Shown in pieces: positions 1-7,535 of a DNA stretch of 64,000 bases (the stretch's first letter is position 1; every line of letters starts with the position of its first letter). Below the pieces are notes generated by a model that saw nothing but the letters and a program-made list of their open reading frames with translations, had not been told where the DNA came from and searched no databases. Source of the stretch: JBFHIJ01 sp963678775 (lineage in GTDB: Bacteria; Bacteroidota; Ignavibacteria; Kapaibacteriales; UBA2268); assembly GCA_963678775.2 (NCBI GenBank), contig CAXXGR010000008.1, positions 1 to 64,000 of the forward strand, written 5' to 3'. The translations under genes were made by a program, and so were the position numbers.

Positions 1-1
1 T

Positions 2-385
2 CTTCCTCCGGGCACTATCAAACCTATTAGGGTACAAAACTCCTTTATTGATACAGATGAAGTAGATGATATTTGTGAATATATAGGCAACCAGAGAGGA
101 TACTCTGAGCCATACTATCTCCCTTCACTCAATGAAGAAATTGGAGAATCTCAAAACATAGATGCCTCTGATAGAGATCCTTTATTTGAAGATGCAGCGC
201 GCTTGATTATCAGACATCAGCAAGGGTCTGTATCATTAGTACAAAGAAGACTTAAAGTCGGTTACGCCAGAGCAGGCAGGATAGTAGATGAATTAGAAGC
301 TGCAGGCGTCGTCGGACCTTTTACAGGCAGTAAAGCCAGAGATGTTTTGATGGAAAGTGAATCAGAATTAGAATCAATACTATAA
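2..385 (+). CDS. ftsK: DNA translocase FtsK, C-terminal end (partial)
   Basis: This is the 3' end of a gene that begins before the window; the frame is open from base 2. The first visible residues, LPPGTIKPIRVQNSF, match the stretch that follows the FtsK/SpoIIIE motor ATPase. The last 60 or so residues (SLVQRRLKVGYARAGRIVDE) are the winged-helix gamma domain, which reads the polar KOPS sequences that orient the motor. FtsK is a membrane-anchored ATP-driven DNA pump at the division septum that clears and helps decatenate chromosome termini. The motor and membrane domains lie outside the window, so only the identity of the tail is directly supported. A weak hairpin with a T-run follows at about 412-471. 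Confidence 0.93.
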   Translation, partial: LPPGTIKPIRVQNSFIDTDEVDDICEYIGNQRGYSEPYYLPSLNEEIGESQNIDASDRDPLFEDAARLIIRHQQGSVSLVQRRLKVGYARAGRIVDELEAAGVVGPFTGSKARDVLMESESELESIL

Positions 386-411
386 CATTACAATTTATAG
401 TACGTAGACGT

Positions 412-471
412 AAAAAAGATAGTATCTGATAAATTTCTAAAATATACTCTCTATCAGTATCGTTTTTTTGA
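412..471 (+). terminator. Possible intrinsic terminator after ftsK
   Basis: An imperfect hairpin is formed by AAAAAAGATAGTATCTGATA and TATCAGTATCGTTTTTTT, with a two-base bulge. The right arm ends in a seven-base T-run, and the next gene starts only at 519. The stem is AT-rich, so the strength is uncertain. Confidence 0.4.
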
Positions 472-518
472 TAAAATTCTAAATTGCAACAAGTACTTTA
501 TTCGGAGGTTGAATAATC

Positions 519-1418
519 ATGTACTTACAAGAAAAATATATAAATCCATTTACTGATTATGGCTTTAAAAAGCTCTTCGGTGAAGAACCTAACAAAGATT
601 TACTTAAAGACTTCCTTAGTGAACTTCTTCGCGAAGAGCAAGGTGAGATAGTAGAATTGACTTACCTTAAGAATGAACACTTAGGTTCTACGGACATGGA
701 TAGGCGAGCAATATTTGATTTATATTGCGAAAACGAACGCGGTGAAAAGTTCATTGTAGAATTGCAAAAGACTAAACAGAACTTTTTCAAAGACAGGACT
801 TTATATTATTCTACATTCTCTATTACAGAGCAGGCAAAAAGAAATAATTGGAATTTTGAACTAAAAGCTGTTTATACAATAGCTATTTTAGACTTTGTAT
901 TTGATGAAGATAAGAATCAGCCTGAGAAATACAGGTATGACGTGAAGCTATCAGACATAGAAACTAATAAAGTGTTTTATGACAAACTGACATTTATTTA
1001 CTTAGAAATGCCTAAATTCAACAAAACTGTAGATGAATTGAATACACGGTTTGACAAGTGGTTATATGTACTCAAAAATTTAACAAGATTAGAGAATATA
1101 CCCGAAAAACTCAGAGAAAAGATTTTTATAAAACTATTTGAAACCGCAGAAATTGCAAAGTTTTCTCGAGAACAGGTGCAATGGTATGAAGATAGTTTAA
1201 AATACTATCGCGATTTGAAAAACTCTTTAGATACTGCGCATGATGAAGGATTTGAAGAAGGTAAACTGGAAGGCAAAGAAGAAGGCATGATGGAAGAAAG
1301 ACAAAATATCATTTTGAAACTTAGAAATTCCGGGTTTGATAAAAATAAAATCGCTGAGATTACAAAGTTTGATATTAATTTCGTAATAGATGTTTTAGAT
1401 AATCTTAAGTCAGAATAG
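519..1418 (+). CDS. Rpn-family recombination-promoting nuclease / PD-(D/E)XK transposase-like protein
   Basis: A 299-aa protein of the Rpn/PDDEXK_2 family, opening with the typical NPFTDYGFKKLFG start. The nuclease core shows an Asp in FDLYC (about residue 67) and the E-x-Q-K of VELQK (81-84). The C-terminal quarter is the charged EGxxEG tail with a short helical end (residues 230-299), as in other Rpn proteins. The family cuts DNA, raises recA-independent recombination in E. coli, and has been linked to phage defence. A GGAGG lies 12 bases before the ATG. The 3' 190 bases are repeated almost exactly downstream as a separate small frame. Nuclease activity is inferred from the motif; the biological role here is open. 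Confidence 0.85.
   Translation: MYLQEKYINPFTDYGFKKLFGEEPNKDLLKDFLSELLREEQGEIVELTYLKNEHLGSTDMDRRAIFDLYCENERGEKFIVELQKTKQNFFKDRTLYYSTFSITEQAKRNNWNFELKAVYTIAILDFVFDEDKNQPEKYRYDVKLSDIETNKVFYDKLTFIYLEMPKFNKTVDELNTRFDKWLYVLKNLTRLENIPEKLREKIFIKLFETAEIAKFSREQVQWYEDSLKYYRDLKNSLDTAHDEGFEEGKLEGKEEGMMEERQNIILKLRNSGFDKNKIAEITKFDINFVIDVLDNLKSE
1212..1402 (+). repeat. Direct repeat, copy 1 (tail of the Rpn gene)
   Basis: First copy of a long direct repeat covering the last part of the Rpn coding sequence. It matches 1454-1668 with about four base differences plus one 24-base unit missing here, so the duplication is recent or kept uniform by gene conversion. Confidence 0.95.
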
Positions 1419-1420
1419 CA

Positions 1421-1678
1421 ATGTGGTCTAACGAAAAAATGAAGATTCAAAGAGATTTGAAAAACTCTTTAGATACTGCGCATGATGAAGGATTTGAAGA
1501 AGGTAAACTTGAAGGCAAAGAAGAAGGCAGACTGGAAGGCAAAGAAGAAGGCATGATGGAAGAAAGACAAAATATTATTTTGAAACTTAGAAATTCCGGG
1601 TTTGATAAAAATAAAATCGCTGAGATTACGAAGTTTGATATTGATTTCGTAATAGATGTTTTAGATAAAGCAGATTAG
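1421..1678 (+). CDS. Free-standing duplicate of the Rpn C-terminal tail (possible antitoxin-like partner)
   Basis: An 85-aa open frame starting two bases after the stop of the Rpn gene. From residue 12 on it is nearly identical to the last 65-70 residues of that protein (RDLKNSLDTAHDEGFEEGKL to FVIDVLD), with one extra KLEGKEEG-type unit. It lacks the nuclease core entirely. No clear ribosome-binding site is visible, so translation would depend on coupling to the upstream stop; a second ATG at 1439 could also serve. In E. coli the Rpn C-terminal domain is also made separately from an internal start and blocks the full-length nuclease; this gene could do the same job from a duplicated copy. 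It could equally be a non-functional remnant of tandem duplication. Confidence 0.6.
   Translation: MWSNEKMKIQRDLKNSLDTAHDEGFEEGKLEGKEEGRLEGKEEGMMEERQNIILKLRNSGFDKNKIAEITKFDIDFVIDVLDKAD
1454..1668 (+). repeat. Direct repeat, copy 2 (free-standing Rpn tail)
   Basis: Second copy of the 1212-1402 repeat, 24 bases longer because one tandem unit is duplicated. The reading frame is preserved throughout. Confidence 0.95.
1505..1552 (+). repeat. Two tandem 24-base units coding (K/R)LEGKEEG
   Basis: Units 1505-1528 and 1529-1552 differ at only a few bases and encode KLEGKEEG and RLEGKEEG. The upstream Rpn gene has one such unit at the same place, so this is an in-frame length change within the charged linker. 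Confidence 0.9.
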
Positions 1679-1712
1679 CACTCAAACGAACTAAAAACTA
1701 ATAATATACGAT

Positions 1713-2873
1713 ATGAAGAAAATACTTATTCTGATAATAGCTTTTTTGATACCTACATTTTCTTACTCACAGTGGGTACTATTAAAAAACGATGCTGACA
1801 GCCTCGTTTTAAAAGGATTGGATTATATATATAACGTTGAATTTGACAGTGCTTCAGTTGCGTTTAACAGAGTGATTGAACTATACCCTGAACATCCTGC
1901 AGGATATTTTTTAGAATCTCTTGTTTATTGGTGGAAACTAAAGTTAAACAGAGGTACCAAATACTATGATCCAATTTTTTTAGAAAAGATTGAAAAAGTT
2001 ATTACTGTATGCAATAATCTGCTAGAAGAGCAACCGACCGATCTTCGTGGTCTTTTTTTTAAGGGCGGTGCCATTGGTTATCGTGCTCAGTATTATACTC
2101 AAGAAAAAGAATGGTTTAAGGCTGCTTCAGATGGTAGAGATGCTTATAACTTACTTACTAAATGTATTGAAAAAGCTCCAAATAATTATGATATTATGCT
2201 AGGCACAGGTATATATAATTACTTTGCTGCAGCTATACCTGAAAAATACCCTTACTTAAAACCAGCTCTTCTCTTTTTTCCAAGTGGTGATAAAAAATTG
2301 GGATTATTGCAATTACGAGCCTCATCGCTCCATGCACGTTATACAAAATTAGAAGCGGAAGTAGTATTGTTGCAAATTTATCATCAGTTTGAAGAGGACT
2401 GGGGACTTGCTAAAGTTGCTTCAAAATCGCTACATGTAAGATACCCACGCAATGCCTATTTTCATAGATATTATGCAAGAGCATTAGTCAGATTAGGCGA
2501 ATGGGATGAATTTGAAAATGAATGGAGAGACATAGCCAAAAAAGCAATTGCTAAAATAGAAGGTTATGACAATAGAACTGCTCGTGAAGCTTTTTACTAT
2601 GTAGGCTACTCACTCAAAAGGAAACGTGAATACACCATGGCAGTAAAGTATCTTAGAAAAACCATAGAAGGGTGTGATTTCTTAGATGAAGAAGATTCCG
2701 GATTTGCAGTAAAAGCTTATCTGCACATAGCTGAAATACAAATGGCACAGAAAAAATTTGAAGAGTCTATCAAAACTTATGAAGAAGTACTGGAATTAGA
2801 TGATTACAGAGACTCTCATGACAAAGCCGAAAAACAAATTAAATTTATAGAGAAACTATCAGAAAAGAAATAA
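1713..2873 (+). CDS. Secreted TPR-repeat protein
   Basis: A 386-aa protein with a Sec signal peptide (MKKILILIIAFLIPTFSYSQ, cleavage near residue 20). The body is rich in helical 34-residue-type repeats: an N-terminal one around SASVAFNRVIELYPEHPAGY and a C-terminal set around DEEDSGFAVKAYLHIAEIQM and FEESIKTYEEVLELD (residues 330-375). TPR proteins act as scaffolds in protein complexes; this one should be periplasmic or at the inner face of the outer membrane. Its stop (TAA) directly abuts the ATG of the NamZ-like gene, so the two are almost certainly co-translated, suggesting a cell-wall role. The specific function is not recognised. Confidence 0.8.
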   Translation: MKKILILIIAFLIPTFSYSQWVLLKNDADSLVLKGLDYIYNVEFDSASVAFNRVIELYPEHPAGYFLESLVYWWKLKLNRGTKYYDPIFLEKIEKVITVCNNLLEEQPTDLRGLFFKGGAIGYRAQYYTQEKEWFKAASDGRDAYNLLTKCIEKAPNNYDIMLGTGIYNYFAAAIPEKYPYLKPALLFFPSGDKKLGLLQLRASSLHARYTKLEAEVVLLQIYHQFEEDWGLAKVASKSLHVRYPRNAYFHRYYARALVRLGEWDEFENEWRDIAKKAIAKIEGYDNRTAREAFYYVGYSLKRKREYTMAVKYLRKTIEGCDFLDEEDSGFAVKAYLHIAEIQMAQKKFEESIKTYEEVLELDDYRDSHDKAEKQIKFIEKLSEKK

Positions 2874-4112
2874 ATGAGAAAATTCATACTCTTTGTATTT
2901 ATTGTGATTTGCTCACAATTAGATTTATCTGCATTTAACACACTCCCGGGCATTGATGTTTTACTTAAATATCACACTACTATGCTCAAAGGAAAGAGGC
3001 TTGGTCTGTTATCAAATAACTCCGGAAGAAATGCTGATGGCAAGCTTACTGCAGAAATACTTGCCACTCATGCTGAATTAAATTTATCTGTGATTTTTGC
3101 ACCGGAGCATGGATTTTATACTTCTGTGGCTGCCGGAAAAGATGTTTCCAACGAGAAATTATTTAACACACCTGTGATTTCTTTATATGGGAGACTAAAA
3201 AAGCCTACAAAAGAAATATTAGACAAATGCGATATTCTCCTTGTAGATTTGCAAGATGTAGGAGTTCGCTCATATACTTATATATCTACTCTCTACTATG
3301 TCATGCAGGCATGCGCGGAGCACTCTAAACAGCTTATAGTACTGGATCGCCCTAACCCTCTTAACGGAGAAAACGTAGATGGTAATATAGTAGAAGAAGC
3401 TTTTACTTCTTTTGTAAGTATAGTACCTGTCCCTTATATCCACGGACTTACAATCGGTGAAATAGCATATATGATTAATAACGAAGGTTGGCTCGGCAAA
3501 AAAGTTGACGGCTCGCCCCTATTTTGCGATATGTCTGTAATAAAAATGGAAAACTGGAAGCGAAGTTATTATTGGGAAGATACAGGTTTGCATTGGTTCC
3601 CTACTTCACCCTACGTGCCCACTCTGGACGCTGCCAAAGGATTAGCATATTTGGGCGTATTAGGGGAGCTGGGCATTGTTAGTATTGGTATTGGTACAAA
3701 TAGACCTTTTGGTTATTTGGGAGATCCATATTTAAATTGTGTAGGTTTGGTAGATGAACTTCCTGCGAATTCAATTATTAGAGCTGAACCAGTGGAGTAC
3801 TCGCCTATTTATGGTATGTATTCGGGCATAAGTAAACCTTGCTTGGGTTACATTATCTTTTTTGAAAAAGAGGGTGAGTTTAAACCTTACACAGCATGCA
3901 TGGATGTGATTTTCAAACTTAGACGAAAAAACCCTAATCTATTCAAATATTCTGAGATTAAAGTTAAAATTCCGATGTTTAAAAAAGTGACAGGCACTGC
4001 AAAAATCATGGAAGGAATTTTAGACAATCCTTCGTTTGATTATCAATCTTTTATAGAAAAAGATGTGCAGGAGTTTAAAGTAAAACGTAAAAAATACTTA
4101 CTGTATGATTAG
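2874..4112 (+). CDS. DUF1343 / NamZ-type exo-beta-N-acetylmuramidase
   Basis: A 412-aa secreted protein (signal peptide about residues 1-20) of the DUF1343 family. Recognisable blocks are GLLSNNSGRNADG, the FAPEHGFY motif, SLYGRLKKPTKE, DLQDVGVRSYTYI, VLDRPNPLNG and YIHGLTIGEIA. Bacillus subtilis NamZ, of this family, removes N-acetylmuramic acid from non-reducing ends of peptidoglycan fragments, so a role in cell-wall turnover or salvage is likely. Length and motif order fit the family. It starts immediately after the stop of the TPR gene with no spacer. No muropeptide transporter or MurQ-like gene is visible nearby, so the fate of the product is unknown. Confidence 0.85.
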   Translation: MRKFILFVFIVICSQLDLSAFNTLPGIDVLLKYHTTMLKGKRLGLLSNNSGRNADGKLTAEILATHAELNLSVIFAPEHGFYTSVAAGKDVSNEKLFNTPVISLYGRLKKPTKEILDKCDILLVDLQDVGVRSYTYISTLYYVMQACAEHSKQLIVLDRPNPLNGENVDGNIVEEAFTSFVSIVPVPYIHGLTIGEIAYMINNEGWLGKKVDGSPLFCDMSVIKMENWKRSYYWEDTGLHWFPTSPYVPTLDAAKGLAYLGVLGELGIVSIGIGTNRPFGYLGDPYLNCVGLVDELPANSIIRAEPVEYSPIYGMYSGISKPCLGYIIFFEKEGEFKPYTACMDVIFKLRRKNPNLFKYSEIKVKIPMFKKVTGTAKIMEGILDNPSFDYQSFIEKDVQEFKVKRKKYLLYD

Positions 4113-4310
4113 ATAAAGAGTGGCAGTGTAATCATCATCAAACTCTGCTTTTTATTTACAAACCCATAAAATTGTTCAGATCTGCTATGGCACAAACATC
4201 TTTCTTTGTATTTGCATAACTAAATTTGTAAATAAAGCCAAATATTTAAAATATGAGATTATTCATGCTAAAGCCGAATTGATGGGTATTTATCCAATAT
4301 AGATAATATT

Positions 4311-5270
4311 TTATGCATTCTTAAACCCTTTTTTAAAAAAGAAGTTTCTGATTTTTGGTTCTATCCATAAAGAAAATAATGCGAGGGAAATCCCTGCCAG
4401 AACATCTACTACGTAGTGATAACGAAGATATATAGTAGAAAAGATTAACGAGGAACCAACGATAAGGAGTGCATATCTAAATTTAGAGTTGTATCTAAAT
4501 GAAAGAATTATTGTTACGAGCGTTATCCATGTATGTCCACTAGGCATACAGTCCCTGTTGACTTGCAGTACAGCAGCTATATTAGGATCTGTAATGCCAC
4601 CACCCTGATTTACAAAATTACGTATTGACTCTGTAAAAAAGAGTCCTGGTAATTCATTTGAAATAGATGCAAAGTCATGAACACTAAAGCGAGGCCCTAT
4701 CGCCGGCATTGCAAAATAGCATATATAAGAAAGATAAAATGAAAACATTACTATCCGAATCAATTCATTGAAATTTTCAGAATCCTTGTGGCGATGAAGC
4801 TCAATACCTAAAACAAGAGGCATCCAAAAAAAGAAATAATAGCATATTTGCAAGTATTCTGTTAGAACAGGGTGAGATATTTGGTATATCCATTCTGTAG
4901 GATTGACTCCAAATAGAGCATAATCCCAGCTCTTTAGTATTTCGTCATAATCATGCGGATTAATAATAGGAATGTACACTTGTACTTGACTATAAATTAA
5001 ATACACTATCGGTATCACCAGTAATCGTCTTAGAAGTAAGAATAGACGTCCGACATTATATTTGGAAACTATAATAGCGACGGCAATAACAGCAACACTA
5101 ATAACAATATTTAAAAATATTTTATAAGATCCATTAGGGATGTCATTATAAAAGAATAGGCAAAGAATAGAATAAAACAGCAACATCGCTATTGTATATA
5201 TTTCAGGCATCGAGATATATTTTTTAACATCAATCGAAACAATTTGTTCTTTATTTTTTCCCGCAAACAT
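4311..5270 (-). CDS. PAP2-superfamily membrane phosphatase
   Basis: A 319-aa polytopic membrane protein with about six hydrophobic segments. The PAP2 catalytic pieces are visible: GPRF near residue 190, the CMPSGHTW block (about 242-249) carrying the catalytic His, and YLRYHYVVDVLAG (about 279-291) with the second His and Asp. The layout resembles the inositol-phosphorylceramide-synthase/Aur1-like branch, with CMPSGH and RYHY spaced by about 35 residues. Likely substrates are lipid phosphates such as phosphatidic acid or undecaprenyl diphosphate, acting on the outer face of the inner membrane. It lies two bases after rsmA on the same strand and probably shares its transcript. Confidence 0.85.
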   Translation of the reverse strand: MFAGKNKEQIVSIDVKKYISMPEIYTIAMLLFYSILCLFFYNDIPNGSYKIFLNIVISVAVIAVAIIVSKYNVGRLFLLLRRLLVIPIVYLIYSQVQVYIPIINPHDYDEILKSWDYALFGVNPTEWIYQISHPVLTEYLQICYYFFFWMPLVLGIELHRHKDSENFNELIRIVMFSFYLSYICYFAMPAIGPRFSVHDFASISNELPGLFFTESIRNFVNQGGGITDPNIAAVLQVNRDCMPSGHTWITLVTIILSFRYNSKFRYALLIVGSSLIFSTIYLRYHYVVDVLAGISLALFSLWIEPKIRNFFFKKGFKNA

Positions 5271-5272
5271 TA

Positions 5273-6070
5273 CTATCTCTGTAATATATTATAAAGGTTT
5301 ATAAAGTCATTAACGCTTAGCGCTTCGGGTCTTTTGTCAAAATACTCTTTTAGTTCTTCCTTATCCACCATCTCTAAATTATTCTGATTTATATACGAAG
5401 ATAAAGAATTCGACAGTTTCTTTCTCCTTTGATTAAATGCCGCACGCACCATTTTCATGGTTTTTGTAAAATCTTTACAAAGAGAACTTTCTCTTAACAC
5501 TATTTCTATAACGGCAGAAGTTACTTTTGGTTGCGGATAAAAACAACCAGGAGGAATTTCTAATGCAATTTTAGACACAGAAACGAATCCTGCGGCTATT
5601 GATAATATACCATAGGTTTTATTACCCTCTTTAGCAACTAATCGCTGAGCGACTTCCTTTTGTATCGTAAGTACACTTTTAGTAAAGAGTTCATAATTCT
5701 CAAATATCTTAAAGAAAATCTGACTAGAAATATTATATGGAATATTTCCTACAATTTTGATTCTTTCATCAGAGATAGATTTAACAAATTCTTGCAAATC
5801 TACAGTCAAAAAATCTTTAAGCAATACTTCGAAATTAGGATACTGCTCTTTGGGATATTTTTCCTGAAGCAAATCTACAGCTCTGGGATCAATATCTATT
5901 CCAATTACATTAGCGCCGGACTTGATAAGATAATCAGTTAATGCCCCAGGACCGGGACCTATTTCAATGATATGTTCACCGGGTTGTGGGTCAATAGTCT
6001 GAATAATTCTTTCAAGTTTTTTCCTATCCTGGAGGAAATTCTGTCCTAATGATTTTTTAGGAGTTATCAT
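5273..6070 (-). CDS. rsmA: 16S rRNA (adenine1518-N6/adenine1519-N6)-dimethyltransferase
   Basis: A 265-aa KsgA/RsmA protein. It opens with the classic PKKSLGQNFLQD, followed by the SAM-binding motif IIEIGPGPGALT, an acidic VIGIDIDPRA, the NIPYNISSQIFF catalytic NxPY motif (about residues 109-112) and the C-terminal FNQRRKKLSNSL. It dimethylates two adjacent adenines in helix 45 of 16S rRNA, a late 30S assembly step. The length is normal for the family. Its ATG overlaps the stop of the upstream HIT gene by four bases, indicating translational coupling. Confidence 0.97.
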   Translation of the reverse strand: MITPKKSLGQNFLQDRKKLERIIQTIDPQPGEHIIEIGPGPGALTDYLIKSGANVIGIDIDPRAVDLLQEKYPKEQYPNFEVLLKDFLTVDLQEFVKSISDERIKIVGNIPYNISSQIFFKIFENYELFTKSVLTIQKEVAQRLVAKEGNKTYGILSIAAGFVSVSKIALEIPPGCFYPQPKVTSAVIEIVLRESSLCKDFTKTMKMVRAAFNQRRKKLSNSLSSYINQNNLEMVDKEELKEYFDKRPEALSVNDFINLYNILQR

Positions 6071-6576
6071 ATATTTGCCAATTTTTCTTTTATTTTAGAA
6101 TATGAATCTTTTATTGATTCGGAAATCACTTTGACGTCAGCCAGAGTAGAAATAAAGTTAGTGTCACCATTCCAACGAGGCAGCACATGGAAATGGATAT
6201 GCCCCGGAAAACCTGCTCCCGCAGCTCTTCCAATATTTGCACCAATATTGAATCCGTCAGGGTGGTACATTTTAGTCATAACTTTTATTAGTTTCTTAAT
6301 CGTCAAATTTATCTCAATGAGTTCATCATCTGTAAGCTCTAAAAAGTCCCCGATATGCCTATATGGGGCGACAAGAAGATGTCCATTATTGTAAGGATAA
6401 CGATTCATAATAACAAAAGAATGCTGATTTCTTTCAAGTATTAAAGTTTCAGAATCTATTTCTTTAGTAGAACTATTGTTAGGTATACAAAGGAAACATT
6501 CTTTATTTATCGGGTCTGTTTCTTCTTTGAAAGATCCAATATATTTTGAACGCCAAGGCGACCAAAGTTGATCCAT
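6067..6576 (-). CDS. HIT-family hydrolase/phosphorylase (AP4A-type)
   Basis: A 169-aa histidine-triad protein. The nucleotide-binding triad HIHFHVLP (about residues 124-131), preceded by GAAGAGFPG, is clear, as is the CFLCIP zinc-type start of the domain and SPWRSKYI at the N-terminus that marks the AP4A-phosphorylase-like branch. Such enzymes split dinucleoside polyphosphates. The start is set at the ATG giving MDQLWSPWR; a longer reading would need a TTG two codons upstream, while an AGGA sequence sits about 8 bases before this ATG. Its last codon overlaps the rsmA start by four bases. Confidence 0.9.
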   Translation of the reverse strand: MDQLWSPWRSKYIGSFKEETDPINKECFLCIPNNSSTKEIDSETLILERNQHSFVIMNRYPYNNGHLLVAPYRHIGDFLELTDDELIEINLTIKKLIKVMTKMYHPDGFNIGANIGRAAGAGFPGHIHFHVLPRWNGDTNFISTLADVKVISESIKDSYSKIKEKLANI

Positions 6577-6605
6577 AATCAATTTCCTTTCTATATGATA
6601 AAAAA

Positions 6606-6637
6606 AAGCACTGACTCTATTTACAAAGTCAGCGCTT
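6606..6637 (-). terminator. Intrinsic terminator of the 6657-7523 gene
   Basis: An 11-base stem (AAGCGCTGACT / AGTCAGTGCTT on the minus strand, one mismatch) with a 10-base loop is followed on the minus strand by seven Ts. It lies 20 bases past the stop of the outer-membrane gene and ends the OstA-IgGFc-OMP transcript. Confidence 0.85.
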
Positions 6638-6656
6638 AAAATATTCGATTATATTC

Positions 6657-7523
6657 CTATTTTCCTAAAACGAATCTAACATCTAATTGTAACTGGAGTG
6701 CATTTACTCTCCAATCAGTATCGCTAGAGAGTTTAGTTATACCATAATTATAAAAGATGCCGGGAACAATATATAAGCGTTTAGTGCTATATTCATATTG
6801 AATACCTGCTTTAAGACCTAATCTGAATGAAGAACCACCCGGTATATCATCATCATAGACAACGATAGTTCTGTGATCGTTTTCATAACGAACAACGCTA
6901 TAGCCTGAAGCAGCTAAATCAGCTTCTACAAACTGTACATTATCAGGTTTCAAAATATTAAGTCTTTGCTCTCTTGTGCTTGCCATAGCAAAGTCGAAAG
7001 TAGGTCCTACTGCAATCCCAAAACCAGTAAGGAATTCGAAATTAAACTTATACATAATTTCGCCGGTAATAGCCGAGTAATCAGCTACCAATTCATTTTC
7101 TGTTTGATAATCAATCACTTCTTCAGTGACAGCGTCTCTTACAGGCAGTACAGTGTTGGCAACAGTCATAGTACCAGGCATTACATTGTACAAAATTCTA
7201 CCAATGATTGAAGAGGTTGAGTTTTTCACATCACCAAGTAAGTATTCCATAGATAAACCAAAGAAATACCCTGTAGCAGAACCGGAACTAAATTTAGGAC
7301 AATATTGCTTATCTGTTTCATTTACAGAAAATGATTGATAATCAAGATTGTGACTTACCATGTTTAAGCCAAAAACAGGACCAATATAAACTTTCAAGGG
7401 ATCTTTTTCCAAAGTCAATGGGTTCAAGTTGATATCAACATCCCCCCTATCTTGTGCAAAAAGAGACATAGATGTCAATAAAAATGCGGTAAATATTGCT
7501 TTTAAGAGTAGCCCTTTTCTCAT
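6657..7523 (-). CDS. Outer-membrane beta-barrel protein, unknown function
   Basis: A 288-aa protein with a signal peptide ending at SMSLFAQ (residue 24). The mature part alternates short polar and hydrophobic strands (KVYIGPVFGLNMVSH, SFRLGLKAGIQYEYS, LYIVPGIFYNYG) and ends in LDVRFVLGK, as expected for an 8- to 12-strand outer-membrane barrel. No named family is recognised with certainty. It follows the giant IgGFc-like gene by 12 bases and precedes a strong terminator, so it is the last gene of a three-gene unit. A barrel next to a large surface protein suggests a display or anchoring partner, but that is an inference; PorP/SprF signatures were not seen. Confidence 0.7.
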   Translation of the reverse strand: MRKGLLLKAIFTAFLLTSMSLFAQDRGDVDINLNPLTLEKDPLKVYIGPVFGLNMVSHNLDYQSFSVNETDKQYCPKFSSGSATGYFFGLSMEYLLGDVKNSTSSIIGRILYNVMPGTMTVANTVLPVRDAVTEEVIDYQTENELVADYSAITGEIMYKFNFEFLTGFGIAVGPTFDFAMASTREQRLNILKPDNVQFVEADLAASGYSVVRYENDHRTIVVYDDDIPGGSSFRLGLKAGIQYEYSTKRLYIVPGIFYNYGITKLSSDTDWRVNALQLQLDVRFVLGK

Positions 7524-7535
7524 AATCTACACCCA

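Noticed and set aside
6657..7523. PorP/SprF family for the barrel next to the giant T9SS protein
   Set aside because: The characteristic PorP/SprF N-terminal motif (NPAYAG-type) was not found.
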